A stretch of 64,000 bases of DNA from Colwellia sp. PAMC 21821 (GCF_002077175.1 NZ_CP014943.1:3658001-3722000); one strand, 5' to 3'. Positions 10,190 to 18,966 are shown, numbered from the stretch's first letter. Program-made: numbers and translations. The notes: generated from the letters alone by a model not told the origin.

Positions 10190-10828
10190 ATGTTTGATAA
10201 CACTTACATCGATGTTCCATTTAACTATCGGCATCACTGCTGGTTCTGTTCAGAGCCAGCAGGACACTCTTTTACGTTTCCTCATTCAGCACATCTCGTT
10301 TTTGATTGCCCACATGACCCGCTAACTATACCCAGTTGTTTAGAGTGCGCTCGTGCGGCAAACAAGGCTGAAGTGCGTAACATTTGGCAAGTTGAGCAAA
10401 GTGTTAAAGTGTATCTCATTAAAAAATATCGCCAAGACCTAGCAATAGGACTAAATTGGACAGAAGAAGAGTTAGCTAATGCTGGCTTTGAAGGAGGCAG
10501 TTTTGCCGGCTTTCAAAAAAGTGCTTGGTTTATGTATCAAGTCGCAAAAGATAGAGTTAATTTTCGAGGTTGGCCGCTAGTGCTTGATGGTGTTGAAATT
10601 ACTAACGAAGATATTGAACGAGAATTCTGCTTTGACGGGGTCAGTTACCCAAGTATTGATCAGGCAATGGAACACTATAGTCTTAATTTTAATTTAGACT
10701 TGGATTTTTTACGTCGAGTACTGGCAAAAATTGGTCCACAAAGTTTTGCAAAAGCGGTAAGGTTTTGCCGCTTGTATGTTGGTGCTACACCGAATGAAAA
10801 GTCTCATGCACTGCGAGAATTTAGCTAA
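10190..10828 (+). CDS. Conserved-looking protein with an N-terminal zinc-binding motif
   Basis: A 212-residue soluble protein of unknown function, 35 bp after the helicase and perhaps co-transcribed with it. The first 60 residues hold a CxxC (CWFC), a histidine pair (FPHSAH), CPHDP and a second CxxC (SCLECARAANKAEV). This arrangement could form a treble-clef or zinc-ribbon and vaguely recalls HNH-type zinc folds. The remainder is aromatic- and acid-rich with no recognised domain and ends in a helical, arginine-containing segment. No signal peptide or membrane helix is present. It is probably a real gene, given its length, coding-like composition and the following hairpin; no function is proposed. 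Confidence 0.7.
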   Translation: MFDNTYIDVPFNYRHHCWFCSEPAGHSFTFPHSAHLVFDCPHDPLTIPSCLECARAANKAEVRNIWQVEQSVKVYLIKKYRQDLAIGLNWTEEELANAGFEGGSFAGFQKSAWFMYQVAKDRVNFRGWPLVLDGVEITNEDIEREFCFDGVSYPSIDQAMEHYSLNFNLDLDFLRRVLAKIGPQSFAKAVRFCRLYVGATPNEKSHALREFS

Positions 10829-10897
10829 AGTAATATCTCGTCATTGGCTAAGTAAAGGGTAGGTAAAGGCTGGGTAAAGGCTAGGTATTGACTAGGT

Positions 10898-10930
10898 AGG
10901 TCTGAGAATATAGTTTGTATTCTCAGACCT
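10898..10930. terminator. Strong hairpin between convergent genes
   Basis: AGGTCTGAGAATA and TATTCTCAGACCT form a perfect 13-bp stem with a 7-nt loop. It is preceded at 10856-10897 by short degenerate repeats of a GGTAAAGGCTG type. It lies between the zinc-motif gene and the convergent GGDEF gene, so it probably ends transcription in both directions, although flanking T runs are poor. Confidence 0.6.
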
Positions 10931-11024
10931 CTAAATATAATTATTATTTAATTCATTACTCAATTCTAAGCTCTAATCTAACTCTAATCTTAGCTCAACT
11001 TAACTCATTACAATTCAGAAAAAA

Positions 11025-11921
11025 TTAACGTTGAGAAACTATACTCAACGTTTGCGGCATAGTCATTTTCTGGGAATATAACGCTTTATCTGCACGTTTA
11101 AAAAAACTTGTCGGGTTGTCAGCTCTATTCATAAAAGCTAAACCTAAACTACTGGTAACATTGTATTTTGCTAGCAAAGCATCTTGTGACATAGCATGGT
11201 AAATTCTATGTTCAATAACGGATAATGACTGCTCAGTGGCATCCGCAACAATAATCGCAAACTCATCACCACCAAAGCGGAACACACAATCTGTATCTCG
11301 AACACTTTGGCGCAATGCCTTGGCAAATTGTACTAATACATTATCACCTATGTCGTGACCGAAGCTGTCGTTAACAGCTTTAAATTTATTCAGATCACTC
11401 AATATTAATCCAACACGTGTATGTCGACGGCTTGCTTGTGCCATTGTGCGTTTTATTTGTTCGTCAAAACTTCGTCGGTTGCCTAATTGAGTTAAACTGT
11501 CTTGCATAGCCAATTGCATAGCTTGATGATACTGCACCGCATTTTTCAACGGATTCAGCAGTAATTCATGCAGTTCAGTTAATACTTTATAATTACCCAT
11601 ACTGATAGGCATGTTAACCGCATAGGAAATTATGCCAAAAAACTGACCATTAATTTTTAATTCAAACTGACGCTCTGACTTCGCTTGACGACTGCCTCTT
11701 GCCGTTGCACTTACTTCAACATGTTTAAAGTAAAGTCCAGTAAAATCAAGATATTTTGCTACTTCAATAGCAAAGATATCGATAAGCTGTTTTACATCTA
11801 ATGTCGTTTGTAATTGCTCAAGTAAGGCCAAATTGCGTTGGCTTTGTTGCTCACTATGTTGAAATAATGTGAAGGCATTAAATTTTGATTTAGGGTGATT
11901 AACAACATTGACTGTGCGCAT
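11025..11921 (-). CDS. Diguanylate cyclase with GGDEF domain
   Basis: Cytoplasmic enzyme that makes cyclic di-GMP from two GTP, affecting attachment and motility. The C-terminal GGDEF domain begins at about residue 128 (DSLTQLGNRRSFDEQ). It contains ILSDLNKFKAVNDSFGHDIGD, the intact active-site loop FRFGGDEFAIIV, and an RxxD inhibitory site (RDTD) the usual distance ahead of it. The first about 120 residues have no membrane helix and look like a small GAF-like sensory domain (DVKQLIDIFAIEVAKYLDFTGLYF). The signal is unknown. Transcribed alone; about 330 bp separate it from the divergent antiporter gene. That gap holds only a CCTCTAGAGG palindrome and no obvious operator. Confidence 0.9.
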   Translation of the reverse strand: MRTVNVVNHPKSKFNAFTLFQHSEQQSQRNLALLEQLQTTLDVKQLIDIFAIEVAKYLDFTGLYFKHVEVSATARGSRQAKSERQFELKINGQFFGIISYAVNMPISMGNYKVLTELHELLLNPLKNAVQYHQAMQLAMQDSLTQLGNRRSFDEQIKRTMAQASRRHTRVGLILSDLNKFKAVNDSFGHDIGDNVLVQFAKALRQSVRDTDCVFRFGGDEFAIIVADATEQSLSVIEHRIYHAMSQDALLAKYNVTSSLGLAFMNRADNPTSFFKRADKALYSQKMTMPQTLSIVSQR

Positions 11922-12252
11922 AGTTTTTCCCTGTTAATTTTGACGTTTTAACTTTCTGTAGTTATCTGTGGTTAACTAAAGCAAAAAGCATACCTACTAT
12001 TCTATTTTTAGGGGATTTATTCATATTTAAGGTGAAAATAACTTTTTAAGCGTAAAGCGTTACAGCCTGTGAGGATAAATTAAAGCCTAATTTACTAAGT
12101 TAAGTCACCGTTTTAATGCATGTTTTTCTTTTGCTGACAGAAAATAATTTAGACAAAAGGGCCTCTAGAGGGCTACACTTATAACAGGCTATTAAGCTCA
12201 ACAACCAGCCAAACTCTACCATTATCCGTTTTTCACCTTGTAAGGAATACAT

Positions 12253-14219
12253 GTGACAAGTCACCTTGAGTTACTCGCTATATTGTCCAGCGCCGTTTTA
12301 ATTGTTTGGCTGTTTCGTCGATTACAATTACCGGCCATTTTAGCTTATTTAGTAGCAGGTGTTTTGGTGGGCGATCATGGGTTGGCATTGGCTCAAGAGC
12401 ATGTTGACTATGAACATTTTGCAGAGCTGGGTATTGTATTCTTACTCTTTACCCTCGGGCTCGAATTTTCACTACCCAAACTTGTTGCAATGCGGCACTT
12501 AGTATTAACGGTAGGCAGTTTACAAGTGGTTATTACACTTGTGCTGTTTATGTTAGTAGCGATGTTTTTTGGGCAAAGTTTTGCCGCAGCAATAACTATT
12601 GGCGGCATATTAGCACTGTCGTCTACCGCTATTGTTATTCGCCAATTAAGTGAAAGCGGGGGATGAAGAAAAAATCAGGGCAACTTTCTGTCGCTGTATT
12701 GTTATTTCAAGACGTAGCCGTAGTTCCACTTTTAATCGTTATACCTTTATTGGCACAGGGCGGAGACTCTTCTTTTATAATGGCATTGTTGTTCGCACTA
12801 GTTAAAGGGGTGTTTGTTGTTTCTCTTTTACTCTTTGCCGGTAAATGGCTGCTACCCAGATTATTCAACTTAGTTGCTCAAGTTAGAACTGATGAGTTGT
12901 TTGTATTAACAACACTATTGGTAACCTTAGTTGCATCAGCGTTAACGCAATGGTTTGGGCTTTCTATGGCATTAGGCGCATTTTTAGCTGGGATGATGTT
13001 AGGCGAAAGCCAATACAAACACCAACTTGAAGCCGACATTAGACCCTACCGTGATATTTTACTGGGTTTGTTTTTTGTTACTGTTGGCATGAAGCTCAAT
13101 ATCAGCGTTGTTTTCTCATCTCCCTTGATCATTATTTCGCTATTAGTTTGTTTTATGGTGGTAAAAGTACTGGTCGTTGTTTTATTAGCAAAGCGCGCGG
13201 GAGAGTCATCTAAAGATGCTTGGGCAGCAGGTATTATGTTGGCACAAATGGGCGAATTTGGTTTTGTTTTAATCGCGTTAGCAAGCCAAGTTGAAGTGTT
13301 ACCAGAAACAACCGCATCTATTTTATTGGGAACAGGTGTGCTGAGTATGGCAATAACACCTTATATGATCAGCCATGCTCGTGGTTGGGCGCTTTGGTTA
13401 AGTCATGAAAAACAACTTGATACTCAAGCATTAGAAGAATTACCTCAAAATACAGATCTACATGATCACGTTATTATTTGTGGCTTCGGTCGTATTGGCC
13501 AAACCGTCAGCCGATTTTTAAAACAGGAGTCGATCGATTTTGTTGCCATCGATATCGACCCTTTACGCACAACAAAAGCACGAGAAGCAGGTGAAAATGT
13601 ACTTTTTGGCTCTTCAAGACAGGCAGAGTTACTGCATGCCGCAAAGTTATCTAAAGCTAAATTGGTTGTTATCGCTTTTGGTGAAGACAAGCAATCACTC
13701 GATGTTATCCAAAAAGTGCGCTCCTTAGCGCCAGACGTACCTATTTTAGTTCGTACCCGTAATGATGATCAATTAGATGAATTACACGCCGCCGGTGCAA
13801 ATGAGGTGGTACCTGAGAGCTTAGAAGGTAGTTTAATGCTAGTTTCACAAGTACTGTCATTATCTGGCGTGCCATTCTCTAGAATTGTTCGCCGTGTACA
13901 AAAAGAGCGAAAGAATCACTACAATCATTTACATGGATTTTTTCAAGGTGAACACACTGATATGAGCCCAGATGCAATTGATCGCATTGAATTTGCTCAC
14001 GCTATTATCTTGGTAGATGACTCATTTGCTACAGGTAAATCTATAAGGTCATTAAAACTAGATGAGCGCCGTATTTTTGTTATAGCACTAAGACGTAATA
14101 ATATCGAAAGTGAAGAACCTGATGTAGATACCATATTACTACCACAAGATACGTTAATTGTGCGTGGCAAGCCTAGAAGAGTAGAGCGTGCAGAGCGTTT
14201 TGTGCAAGAAGGGCATTAA
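12253..14219 (+). pseudogene. CPA2 cation:proton antiporter (KefB/YbaL-like), frameshifted
   Basis: Monovalent cation:proton antiporter of the KefB/KefC/YbaL group with an RCK domain. The start is GTG 12253 with AAGGA ahead. Frame 1 covers the first four to five helices and stops at 12666 after LALSSTAIVIRQLSESGG. The next frame starts with an overlapping ATGA at 12663 and continues KSGQLSVAVLLFQDVAVVPLL, the direct continuation in intact homologues. A sixth G in the run at 12658-12662 restores one frame of about 655 residues. The C-terminal part has the NAD-binding RCK fold (HVIICGFGRIGQTVSRFL) and a TrkA-C domain. The ATGA overlap might permit coupled translation of two halves, but a split inside the transport domain is not normal for this family. 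Confidence 0.85.
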
Positions 14220-14313
14220 GAGGGAGCTAAACTGAATTTTGCGCTAGATTTTGTCAATTAAACCTGACGTTTTTTGGCGGTAAATTCAGGCTTGGTGAGT
14301 AATCATTAATAAT

Positions 14314-14410
14314 GATATTAGATATTAGATATTAGGTATCAGATATTAGATATTAGATATTAGGTATCAGATATTAGATATTAGATATTAGGTATCAGAT
14401 ATTAGATATT
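14314..14410. repeat. Heptamer minisatellite (GATATTA/GGTATCA)
   Basis: About 13-14 tandem 7-bp units. The order is three GATATTA plus one GGTATCA, repeated as a 28-bp superunit about three and a half times. It lies between the antiporter gene and the convergent patatin gene, and the patatin stop codon (14402-14404) is inside it. Confidence 0.9.
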
Positions 14411-15553
14411 CAGGAATTCACGTATTTTGGTTTCTTGCTCTAGTGCATCGTTAAAGCCAAGGTTTATTAACTCTTTACAGTAATTTTTTTCAAACAACAG
14501 GTAGCTGAGTAAGCTTGATTCTGCATCATTGCTGATACCTATGCTGCGTAGTAATAATCTAATCGATATAGGCAGTTTATCGTAATATTTTACGGCAATA
14601 CTGTTAAAATTGTGGCTGGGGTTTAATACATAAGATTCGATATTTTTTAAACCTGAGATGTTCTTTTTATTTTCGTCAGGGATCAGCGATAGGGTATGGT
14701 TAACTCTTTCCATACGTTCAATATCACTTTGTAAAGTATCTGAGAAAATAGAATCGAGTAAGTGACCCGCGATAGACGCTGTTGTTGGCGGATGAGGGTT
14801 ATTCTCAAGCGCATGTAGAGGTTCTTTGGGTTGGTCGACACCGACGATAAATATTTTTTCTGCGCCTAAGTGTATTGCAGGGCTTAACGGCGAAAGTTGA
14901 TGCACTGAACCATCACCCAAATGATGTCGTTTCACCTTTTCTGATGGAAATACTAGCGGTATAGCCGCTGATGCCATTAAGTGCTGGCTGTTTAACTGTG
15001 TCGGCTCTCCACGTCGTTTGGATCTAAACCATGGGGAAATTGACTCTTCTGATTGAAAAAAACTAATAGAATCGCCACTGGTATAACTTGATGCTGTAAC
15101 CGATACCGCAGAAAGATAGCGGCGTCTTATATTTGTATCAATTCGGCTAAAGTCCACTACGGTTTCGAGCAGCTGCCTAAGCGGCGCATTATTCAATAAA
15201 CTTCTTGCATTTTTATTGGCATAATCTGCTTGAAATCCTCCCAGAAAACCTCCAATTATATGACTAGATACACGTATAGGATCAGTATGATAAATTCTAC
15301 ATGGATCGAGGTTTTTCCATACCCATTCTAATTTTTTGACGGCTAGTTGAAAGCATGAGGCGTAACAAGCTAATGCGGTAGAGTTAATAGCACCTGCTGA
15401 TGTGCCACAAATGATTGGAAAGGGCACTCCATGGCTGCGCGGCATAAACTTAGCAATTGCAGATAAAACACCAACCTGATAAGCAGCACGTGCACCGCCT
15501 CCTGTTAATACTAAGGCGTTATTACTGTTAATGTAACTGCGTTTGTTGGGCAT
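14402..15553 (-). CDS. Patatin-like phospholipase
   Basis: Predicted serine lipid hydrolase of the patatin family, 383 residues. The oxyanion-hole motif GGGARAAYQVGVL is at about residues 18-30, and the nucleophile elbow GTSAG (CGTSAGAINS) follows at about residue 50. The dyad aspartate lies in GDGSVHQLSPLSPAI, where the usual DGG/DGA is DGS. No signal peptide, so cytoplasmic or peripheral. The C-terminal third (SDTLQSDIERMERVNHTLS onward) is like that of bacterial patatins near 350-400 residues long. The reading frame ends inside a heptamer minisatellite, so copy changes could alter the last residues (NI-stop). The native substrate cannot be told from sequence. Confidence 0.9.
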   Translation of the reverse strand: MPNKRSYINSNNALVLTGGGARAAYQVGVLSAIAKFMPRSHGVPFPIICGTSAGAINSTALACYASCFQLAVKKLEWVWKNLDPCRIYHTDPIRVSSHIIGGFLGGFQADYANKNARSLLNNAPLRQLLETVVDFSRIDTNIRRRYLSAVSVTASSYTSGDSISFFQSEESISPWFRSKRRGEPTQLNSQHLMASAAIPLVFPSEKVKRHHLGDGSVHQLSPLSPAIHLGAEKIFIVGVDQPKEPLHALENNPHPPTTASIAGHLLDSIFSDTLQSDIERMERVNHTLSLIPDENKKNISGLKNIESYVLNPSHNFNSIAVKYYDKLPISIRLLLRSIGISNDAESSLLSYLLFEKNYCKELINLGFNDALEQETKIREFLNI

Positions 15554-15654
15554 TAATTGAACCGAATTGATTGAAATAGAAGCTTTGGCGTGATTTTAAT
15601 CAGTTTTAGGCGGCATGGCTAGCTGAAATTAATCTTTCAAGAAATTCAGCTGAA

Positions 15655-15682
15655 AAAAAGGTCAGCAAAAGCTGACCTTTTT
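15655..15682. terminator. Bidirectional intrinsic terminator
   Basis: AAAAAGGTCAGC-AAAA-GCTGACCTTTTT is a perfect 12-bp stem with flanking A and T runs. It lies downstream of the DUF3718 gene (minus strand) and upstream of the patatin gene. Confidence 0.88.
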
Positions 15683-15756
15683 AATGACACAGAAATATTA
15701 ACTAGTAAAACATCGAACTTACAAAAAAGTATAAACGTCTACAAGAGAATAAATGT

Positions 15757-16116
15757 CTAGCTGCTAACGCGTTCGTTTGCAGCGTCGATTAATGGTTGCG
15801 ATCCATTTTGAATAAGTGCCAAGTTAGCTGAAACCGTTTTCTTTGGCAATTTACTAATCATCAAAGTACCTGTTTCAACCGAACCTTTAGTAGCAGCGAA
15901 TTCTAACAAGTTTTTACCGTTACACATAATACCTGCAAAGATATTACGGATTTTTAATTTATTTGTCTTTAAGAATGAACGCATACGTTTTTTGTCGTCA
16001 GCGGCAACATACTCACATACACTTTGTGCAACGTTAGCAGCTTGCGCTTTCGGGGCCGAAATAATAGACGTCATTGTTAAAGTAGTAATGGTAATAACTA
16101 GTAATAATTTTTTCAT
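15757..16116 (-). CDS. Small exported DUF3718 protein
   Basis: A 119-residue protein with a clear signal peptide (MKKLLLVITITTLTMTSIISA, cleaved near AQA-AN) and a mature part with two cysteines (SVCEYVAADDK and GIMCNGKNLLEFA). These could form one disulfide. The spacing and the KKRMRSFLKTNKLKIRNIF stretch match DUF3718, a periplasmic family common in Alteromonadales and Shewanella with no known function. It is monocistronic: terminator downstream, and about 290 bp upstream (16117-16406) with no gene. That gap contains an AAAACCAC (about 16156) and a facing GTGGTTTT (about 16229), which could pair or act as a protein site, but I cannot assign them. Confidence 0.82.
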   Translation of the reverse strand: MKKLLLVITITTLTMTSIISAPKAQAANVAQSVCEYVAADDKKRMRSFLKTNKLKIRNIFAGIMCNGKNLLEFAATKGSVETGTLMISKLPKKTVSANLALIQNGSQPLIDAANERVSS

Positions 16117-16539
16117 TTTAATAACCTTTTATAATACAAGTAGAGTTAGTAAAAGAAAAAACCACAGGATGTACCTAATAACACGGTAACTCCGCTGTCA
16201 TAGATAAAGAGTATATTTATCCTTAGACCGGTGGTTTTGCGTAACACGTTTTCGCGTGTTTTGCCTTTTCTTTGTCTATTTCAGTATCGCTAATGTAGCC
16301 ATAAATTGCAACATAACTGTAACAATCTATAGGTGATAGATGAGGTTATATTCGCCGTACTGTACACATAGCAATGCATTGATGAAGACGCTGATTATTT
16401 TAAGTTATACCAAATGTAATAAGTTATTGACCAATTTTAAGCGAGGATAAATTGTTCAAGAATACATGTTTATTGTTCCAGACTAAACATAAGTACCTGC
16501 ATATATGGACCCACTCCGTTTGCAAGACATTTAATCGTT

Positions 16540-16700
16540 ATGTAAGAGAAAATCATTGCTCTCATATATCCGGCCTGTTTATGAAGGATTTTTACCTTCT
16601 GGCCCCGATGGTTGTTTGCGCTCACACTCCTCATCATCCCTCCGGCTTTTTTTATTAGCCAATGCAAGTACCAGGTTTTGTGCAAGCCAGTCTGACTATC
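16540..16700 (-). ncRNA. Candidate bridge RNA (seekRNA) of the IS1111-type element
   Basis: In RNA sense (minus strand) the order is as follows. Stem arm GCTTGCAC (16687-16680). Target guide 1 GTACTTGCAT (16671-16662). A hairpin GGCT...AGCC. Target guide 2 GGGATGATG (16640-16632). Closing arm GTGTGAGC (16627-16620), which pairs with the first arm with two wobbles. A second loop then has ACCAT (16612-16608), an inner hairpin (AGAAGG/CCTTC) and ATATATG (16569-16563). Guide 1 equals the left flank GTACCTGCAT (16493-16502) except U for C, a G-U wobble. Guide 2 equals the complement of the right flank CATTATCCC (17906-17914) except one wobble. ACCAT and ATATATG match the two joined IS ends. Boundaries are approximate; no promoter was identified. 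Confidence 0.72.
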
Positions 16701-16800
16701 TTACCATCCGATTAATTTATCTTTTGCAACTGAAGTAAAAGGGTTTTACTGTTATCTCATCACTGAAACCAATCTAACTTGCTTCAGTTTTGAGCTTTAT

Positions 16801-17817
16801 TTATATAGCCGGGCGATAACTTTCCCCCTTCGCCATTATTACCCAAGCCATTCTTGCTATTTTATTCGCCACAGCAACGCATGCTTTGTTGTGTCCTCGT
16901 CGGGATTTTAACGCTTGTGCCCACAAACTAAATCGGTCAGTTTTGTTTTCACTGTGCCTTAATACTGCCCGGGCCCCGTGGATGTATAGTGTTCTTAAAT
17001 AACTATTACCGCGTTTACTTATACCGAGTAAGGTGGCCTTTCCACCCGTTGAATGCTGCCCAGGAACAAGCCCAAGCCATGCCGAAAAATGTCGACCATT
17101 TACAAAGTCTTTTCCATCTCCTGCCGCTGCATAAGTAGCGCTAGCTGTGATTGCCCCAATACCTAATATTTCATCTAAGCGAACACATATTTCATTTTCT
17201 TTATTCATCGTGTTTAAGCGAACTTCACACGCTTTAAACTTCACTTCTGTGACTTGAAATTCAAGCCATAACTCATTAAATATCTCCCGACTTAAATACG
17301 TTAACTCATTTGTCGCATCCTCTAAAATATCCGGCAGTTCATTGTGAATTGCAGAAATACCTTTATTGATGACAATGCCATATTCTCCTAACAAGCCTCG
17401 TATCTGACTTGCTAATGCTTTACGTTCTTTCTTTATGCGTTCACGTTGTCGATGGAAGTTTTGAATATCTTGTTGTTCTATCGATTTAATTGGCACAAAC
17501 CTCATGGTCGGGCGTTGCGCTGCCTCTGCAATACCTTCGGCATCGTTATAATCATTTTTATTGCCTTTAACGAAGGGTTTTACATATTGAGGCGCAATAA
17601 GTTTTACTTGGTGCCCCAATTCAATAAATTTTCTCGCCCAGTAGTTCGCACTGCCACAAGCTTCCATTACAATTAGGCAAGGCTCTAATGTTGCCATGAA
17701 ACTCAACACTTGTTTTCTTCTTAATTGTTTCTTTTTTACAAATCGCCCATTTTTATTCACAGCAAACATGTGAAAAATTGATTTTGCAATATCTAAACCG
17801 ATTGTAGTAATCTTCAT
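16801..17817 (-). CDS. IS1111-type transposase (IS110 family DEDD recombinase)
   Basis: A 338-residue recombinase. The N-terminal DEDD (RuvC-like) domain shows D9 (IGLDIAKSIF), E52 (IVMEACGSANYWAR), and D89 and D92 (NKNDYNDAEGI). A coiled-coil-like basic linker is at about residues 120-145. The C-terminal Transposase_20 domain has LDEILGIGAITASA and the catalytic serine region HFSAWLGLVPGQHSTGGK (Ser256), then LLGISKRGNSYLRTLYIHGARAVL. Length and order are those of an intact IS110-family enzyme. Members of this family act with an element-encoded bridge RNA that pairs with both target and donor; the non-coding region beyond this gene's stop fits that role. Confidence 0.95.
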   Translation of the reverse strand: MKITTIGLDIAKSIFHMFAVNKNGRFVKKKQLRRKQVLSFMATLEPCLIVMEACGSANYWARKFIELGHQVKLIAPQYVKPFVKGNKNDYNDAEGIAEAAQRPTMRFVPIKSIEQQDIQNFHRQRERIKKERKALASQIRGLLGEYGIVINKGISAIHNELPDILEDATNELTYLSREIFNELWLEFQVTEVKFKACEVRLNTMNKENEICVRLDEILGIGAITASATYAAAGDGKDFVNGRHFSAWLGLVPGQHSTGGKATLLGISKRGNSYLRTLYIHGARAVLRHSENKTDRFSLWAQALKSRRGHNKACVAVANKIARMAWVIMAKGESYRPAI

Positions 17818-18135
17818 TATGATCCACTCCGCTTTTATAAATGATTGTTGTCACTTTCATTTTGGCCCTAAAGAGGCCTGAAATAAAGTTGGAGTGGGTC
17901 CATACCATTATCCCTGCAGGCAAGGCGTTTGATTGATTAGGGCTTGGATGCCCGTAAGTAGAACAATGCAGGAGCTATTGTCGAGTAATAGCGGGCGTGT
18001 GTGATTGAAAACAACGCAGTTATTGACGATTTAAACCGCCTTAAAATGATCGATTATTTATTTCAATTGGTATTACTCATACTTTTATGAAAATAATTTA
18101 AATCGGTAAGCCGGTAGAGTTTGCCTACAAAATAA

Positions 18136-18153
18136 AAGGGGCGATCGCCCCTT
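18136..18153 (-). terminator. Terminator at the end of the liu/CoA-transferase operon
   Basis: AAGGGGCGATCGCCCCTT is a perfect GC-rich palindrome with a GATC loop. On the minus strand it runs into TTTTATTTTG. It lies about 155 bp beyond the last gene of the minus-strand operon (stop at 18310). Confidence 0.75.
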
Positions 18154-18309
18154 AGTATATGTTTTGTTCAGTAGCAGTTTTATTCAGTAGTGAATGTAAT
18201 AACCATTTGATTAATTATGCGACCAACTTTTTCATGAGGAAAAATTGATATAGTTATCATTTTAACCATTAAAAATGATCAGACAATTAATCAACTTGGT
18301 ATCAACACT

Positions 18310-18966
18310 TTATAATTTCATTTCAGGCACATCGCCATCAACAATCAGTTCGCCTTCAGTTAATGACATTATTTCTTCAACTGAAACGCCAGGTGCACGC
18401 TCTAATAAGTAAAATTTGCCATCTTTAATCTCGATAAATGCTAGGTCGGTTAGTACTTTTTTAATACAACCTTTACCGGTTAGTGGTAGCGTACAGTTAC
18501 TTAACAGCTTAGAAACGCCATGTTTTGAAGCATGGGTCATGGTCACAATAATATTGTCAGCACCGGCAACTAAATCCATCGCGCCACCCATGCCTTTAAT
18601 TAACTTGCCAGGGATCATATATGAAGCAATATTACCGTTAACATCAACTTCAAATGCGCCTAAAACGGTTAAATCAACATGGCCACCGCGGATCATCGCA
18701 AATGACTCAGCTGAATCAAAAATTGATGCACCTTTTGCCATAGTTACCGTTTGTTTTCCGGCATTGATTAGGTCAGCGTCAATTTCGTCTTCAGTAGGGA
18801 ACTGTCCCATACCAAGTAAACCATTTTCCGATTGCAGCATAACTTCCATACCTTCTGGAATATAGTTTGCCACTAACGTTGGAATACCTATACCTAAATT
18901 AACGTAATAGCCATCTTGTAGTTCTTGTGCAACGCGCTGTGCTAGTTGTTCTCTTGATAAAGCCAT
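18310..18966 (-). CDS. 3-oxoacid (acetoacetate) CoA-transferase subunit B
   Basis: Beta subunit of a family I CoA-transferase (AtoA/ScoB type). It contains the catalytic glutamate segment LQSENGLLG (SENG motif) near residue 45 and ends in the usual LTEGELIVDGDVPEM region. With subunit A it moves CoA from succinyl-CoA or acetyl-CoA to acetoacetate. It is 218 residues, normal for the family. It lies 13 bp after subunit A and at the end of the leucine operon. There the acetoacetate released by HMG-CoA lyase would be activated before thiolysis. Donor CoA (succinyl versus acetyl) cannot be decided. Confidence 0.93.
   Translation of the reverse strand: MALSREQLAQRVAQELQDGYYVNLGIGIPTLVANYIPEGMEVMLQSENGLLGMGQFPTEDEIDADLINAGKQTVTMAKGASIFDSAESFAMIRGGHVDLTVLGAFEVDVNGNIASYMIPGKLIKGMGGAMDLVAGADNIIVTMTHASKHGVSKLLSNCTLPLTGKGCIKKVLTDLAFIEIKDGKFYLLERAPGVSVEEIMSLTEGELIVDGDVPEMKL

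Larger units (their letters stand above)
16504..17904 (-). mobile_element. IS110-family insertion sequence, IS1111 subgroup
   Basis: A 1.4-kb element with one DEDD transposase gene on the minus strand. Sub-terminal inverted repeats of 14 bp, TATGGACCCACTCC (16504-16517) and GGAGTGGGTCCATA (17891-17904), are diagnostic of the IS1111 branch. The exact crossover appears to be an AT dinucleotide: AT at 16501-16502 on one side and AT at 17907-17908 on the other, so the junction bases belong partly to the target. There is no long target duplication, as expected for IS110 elements. About 280 bp between the transposase stop and the nearer end are non-coding and contain a candidate bridge RNA. All parts look intact. 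Confidence 0.9.
16407..18073. repeat. Enlarged MITE copy interrupted by an IS1111-type element
   Basis: The left part (from ATACCAAATG at 16407, through CAATTTTAAGCGAGGATAAATT) and the right part (GGAGCTATTGTCGAGTAATAGC through TTTCAATTGGTAT ending at 18073) are the two halves of a reverse-orientation relative of the repeat at 3651-3810. This copy also has an extra central module, with a nested palindrome (ATTGTTC 16472-16478 facing GAACAAT 17961-17967; CCTGCA 16496-16501 facing TGCAGG 17915-17920). The IS sits at the tip of that palindrome. Confidence 0.7.

Noticed and set aside
12253..14219. The antiporter as two natural, translationally coupled subunits (ATGA overlap)
   Set aside because: The break falls inside the conserved membrane domain at a G run, and adding one G restores a single family-length protein. 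The overlap is better explained by a frameshift.
16150..16270. AAAACCAC ... GTGGTTTT and CACG...CGTG motifs upstream of the DUF3718 gene as a riboswitch
   Set aside because: No known aptamer core could be recognised; the pairing is long-range and may be chance.
16452..16738. Several 60-70 residue frames on both strands at the IS end beyond the transposase
   Set aside because: They overlap each other and lie on the predicted structured RNA of the IS. None has a ribosome site or domain.
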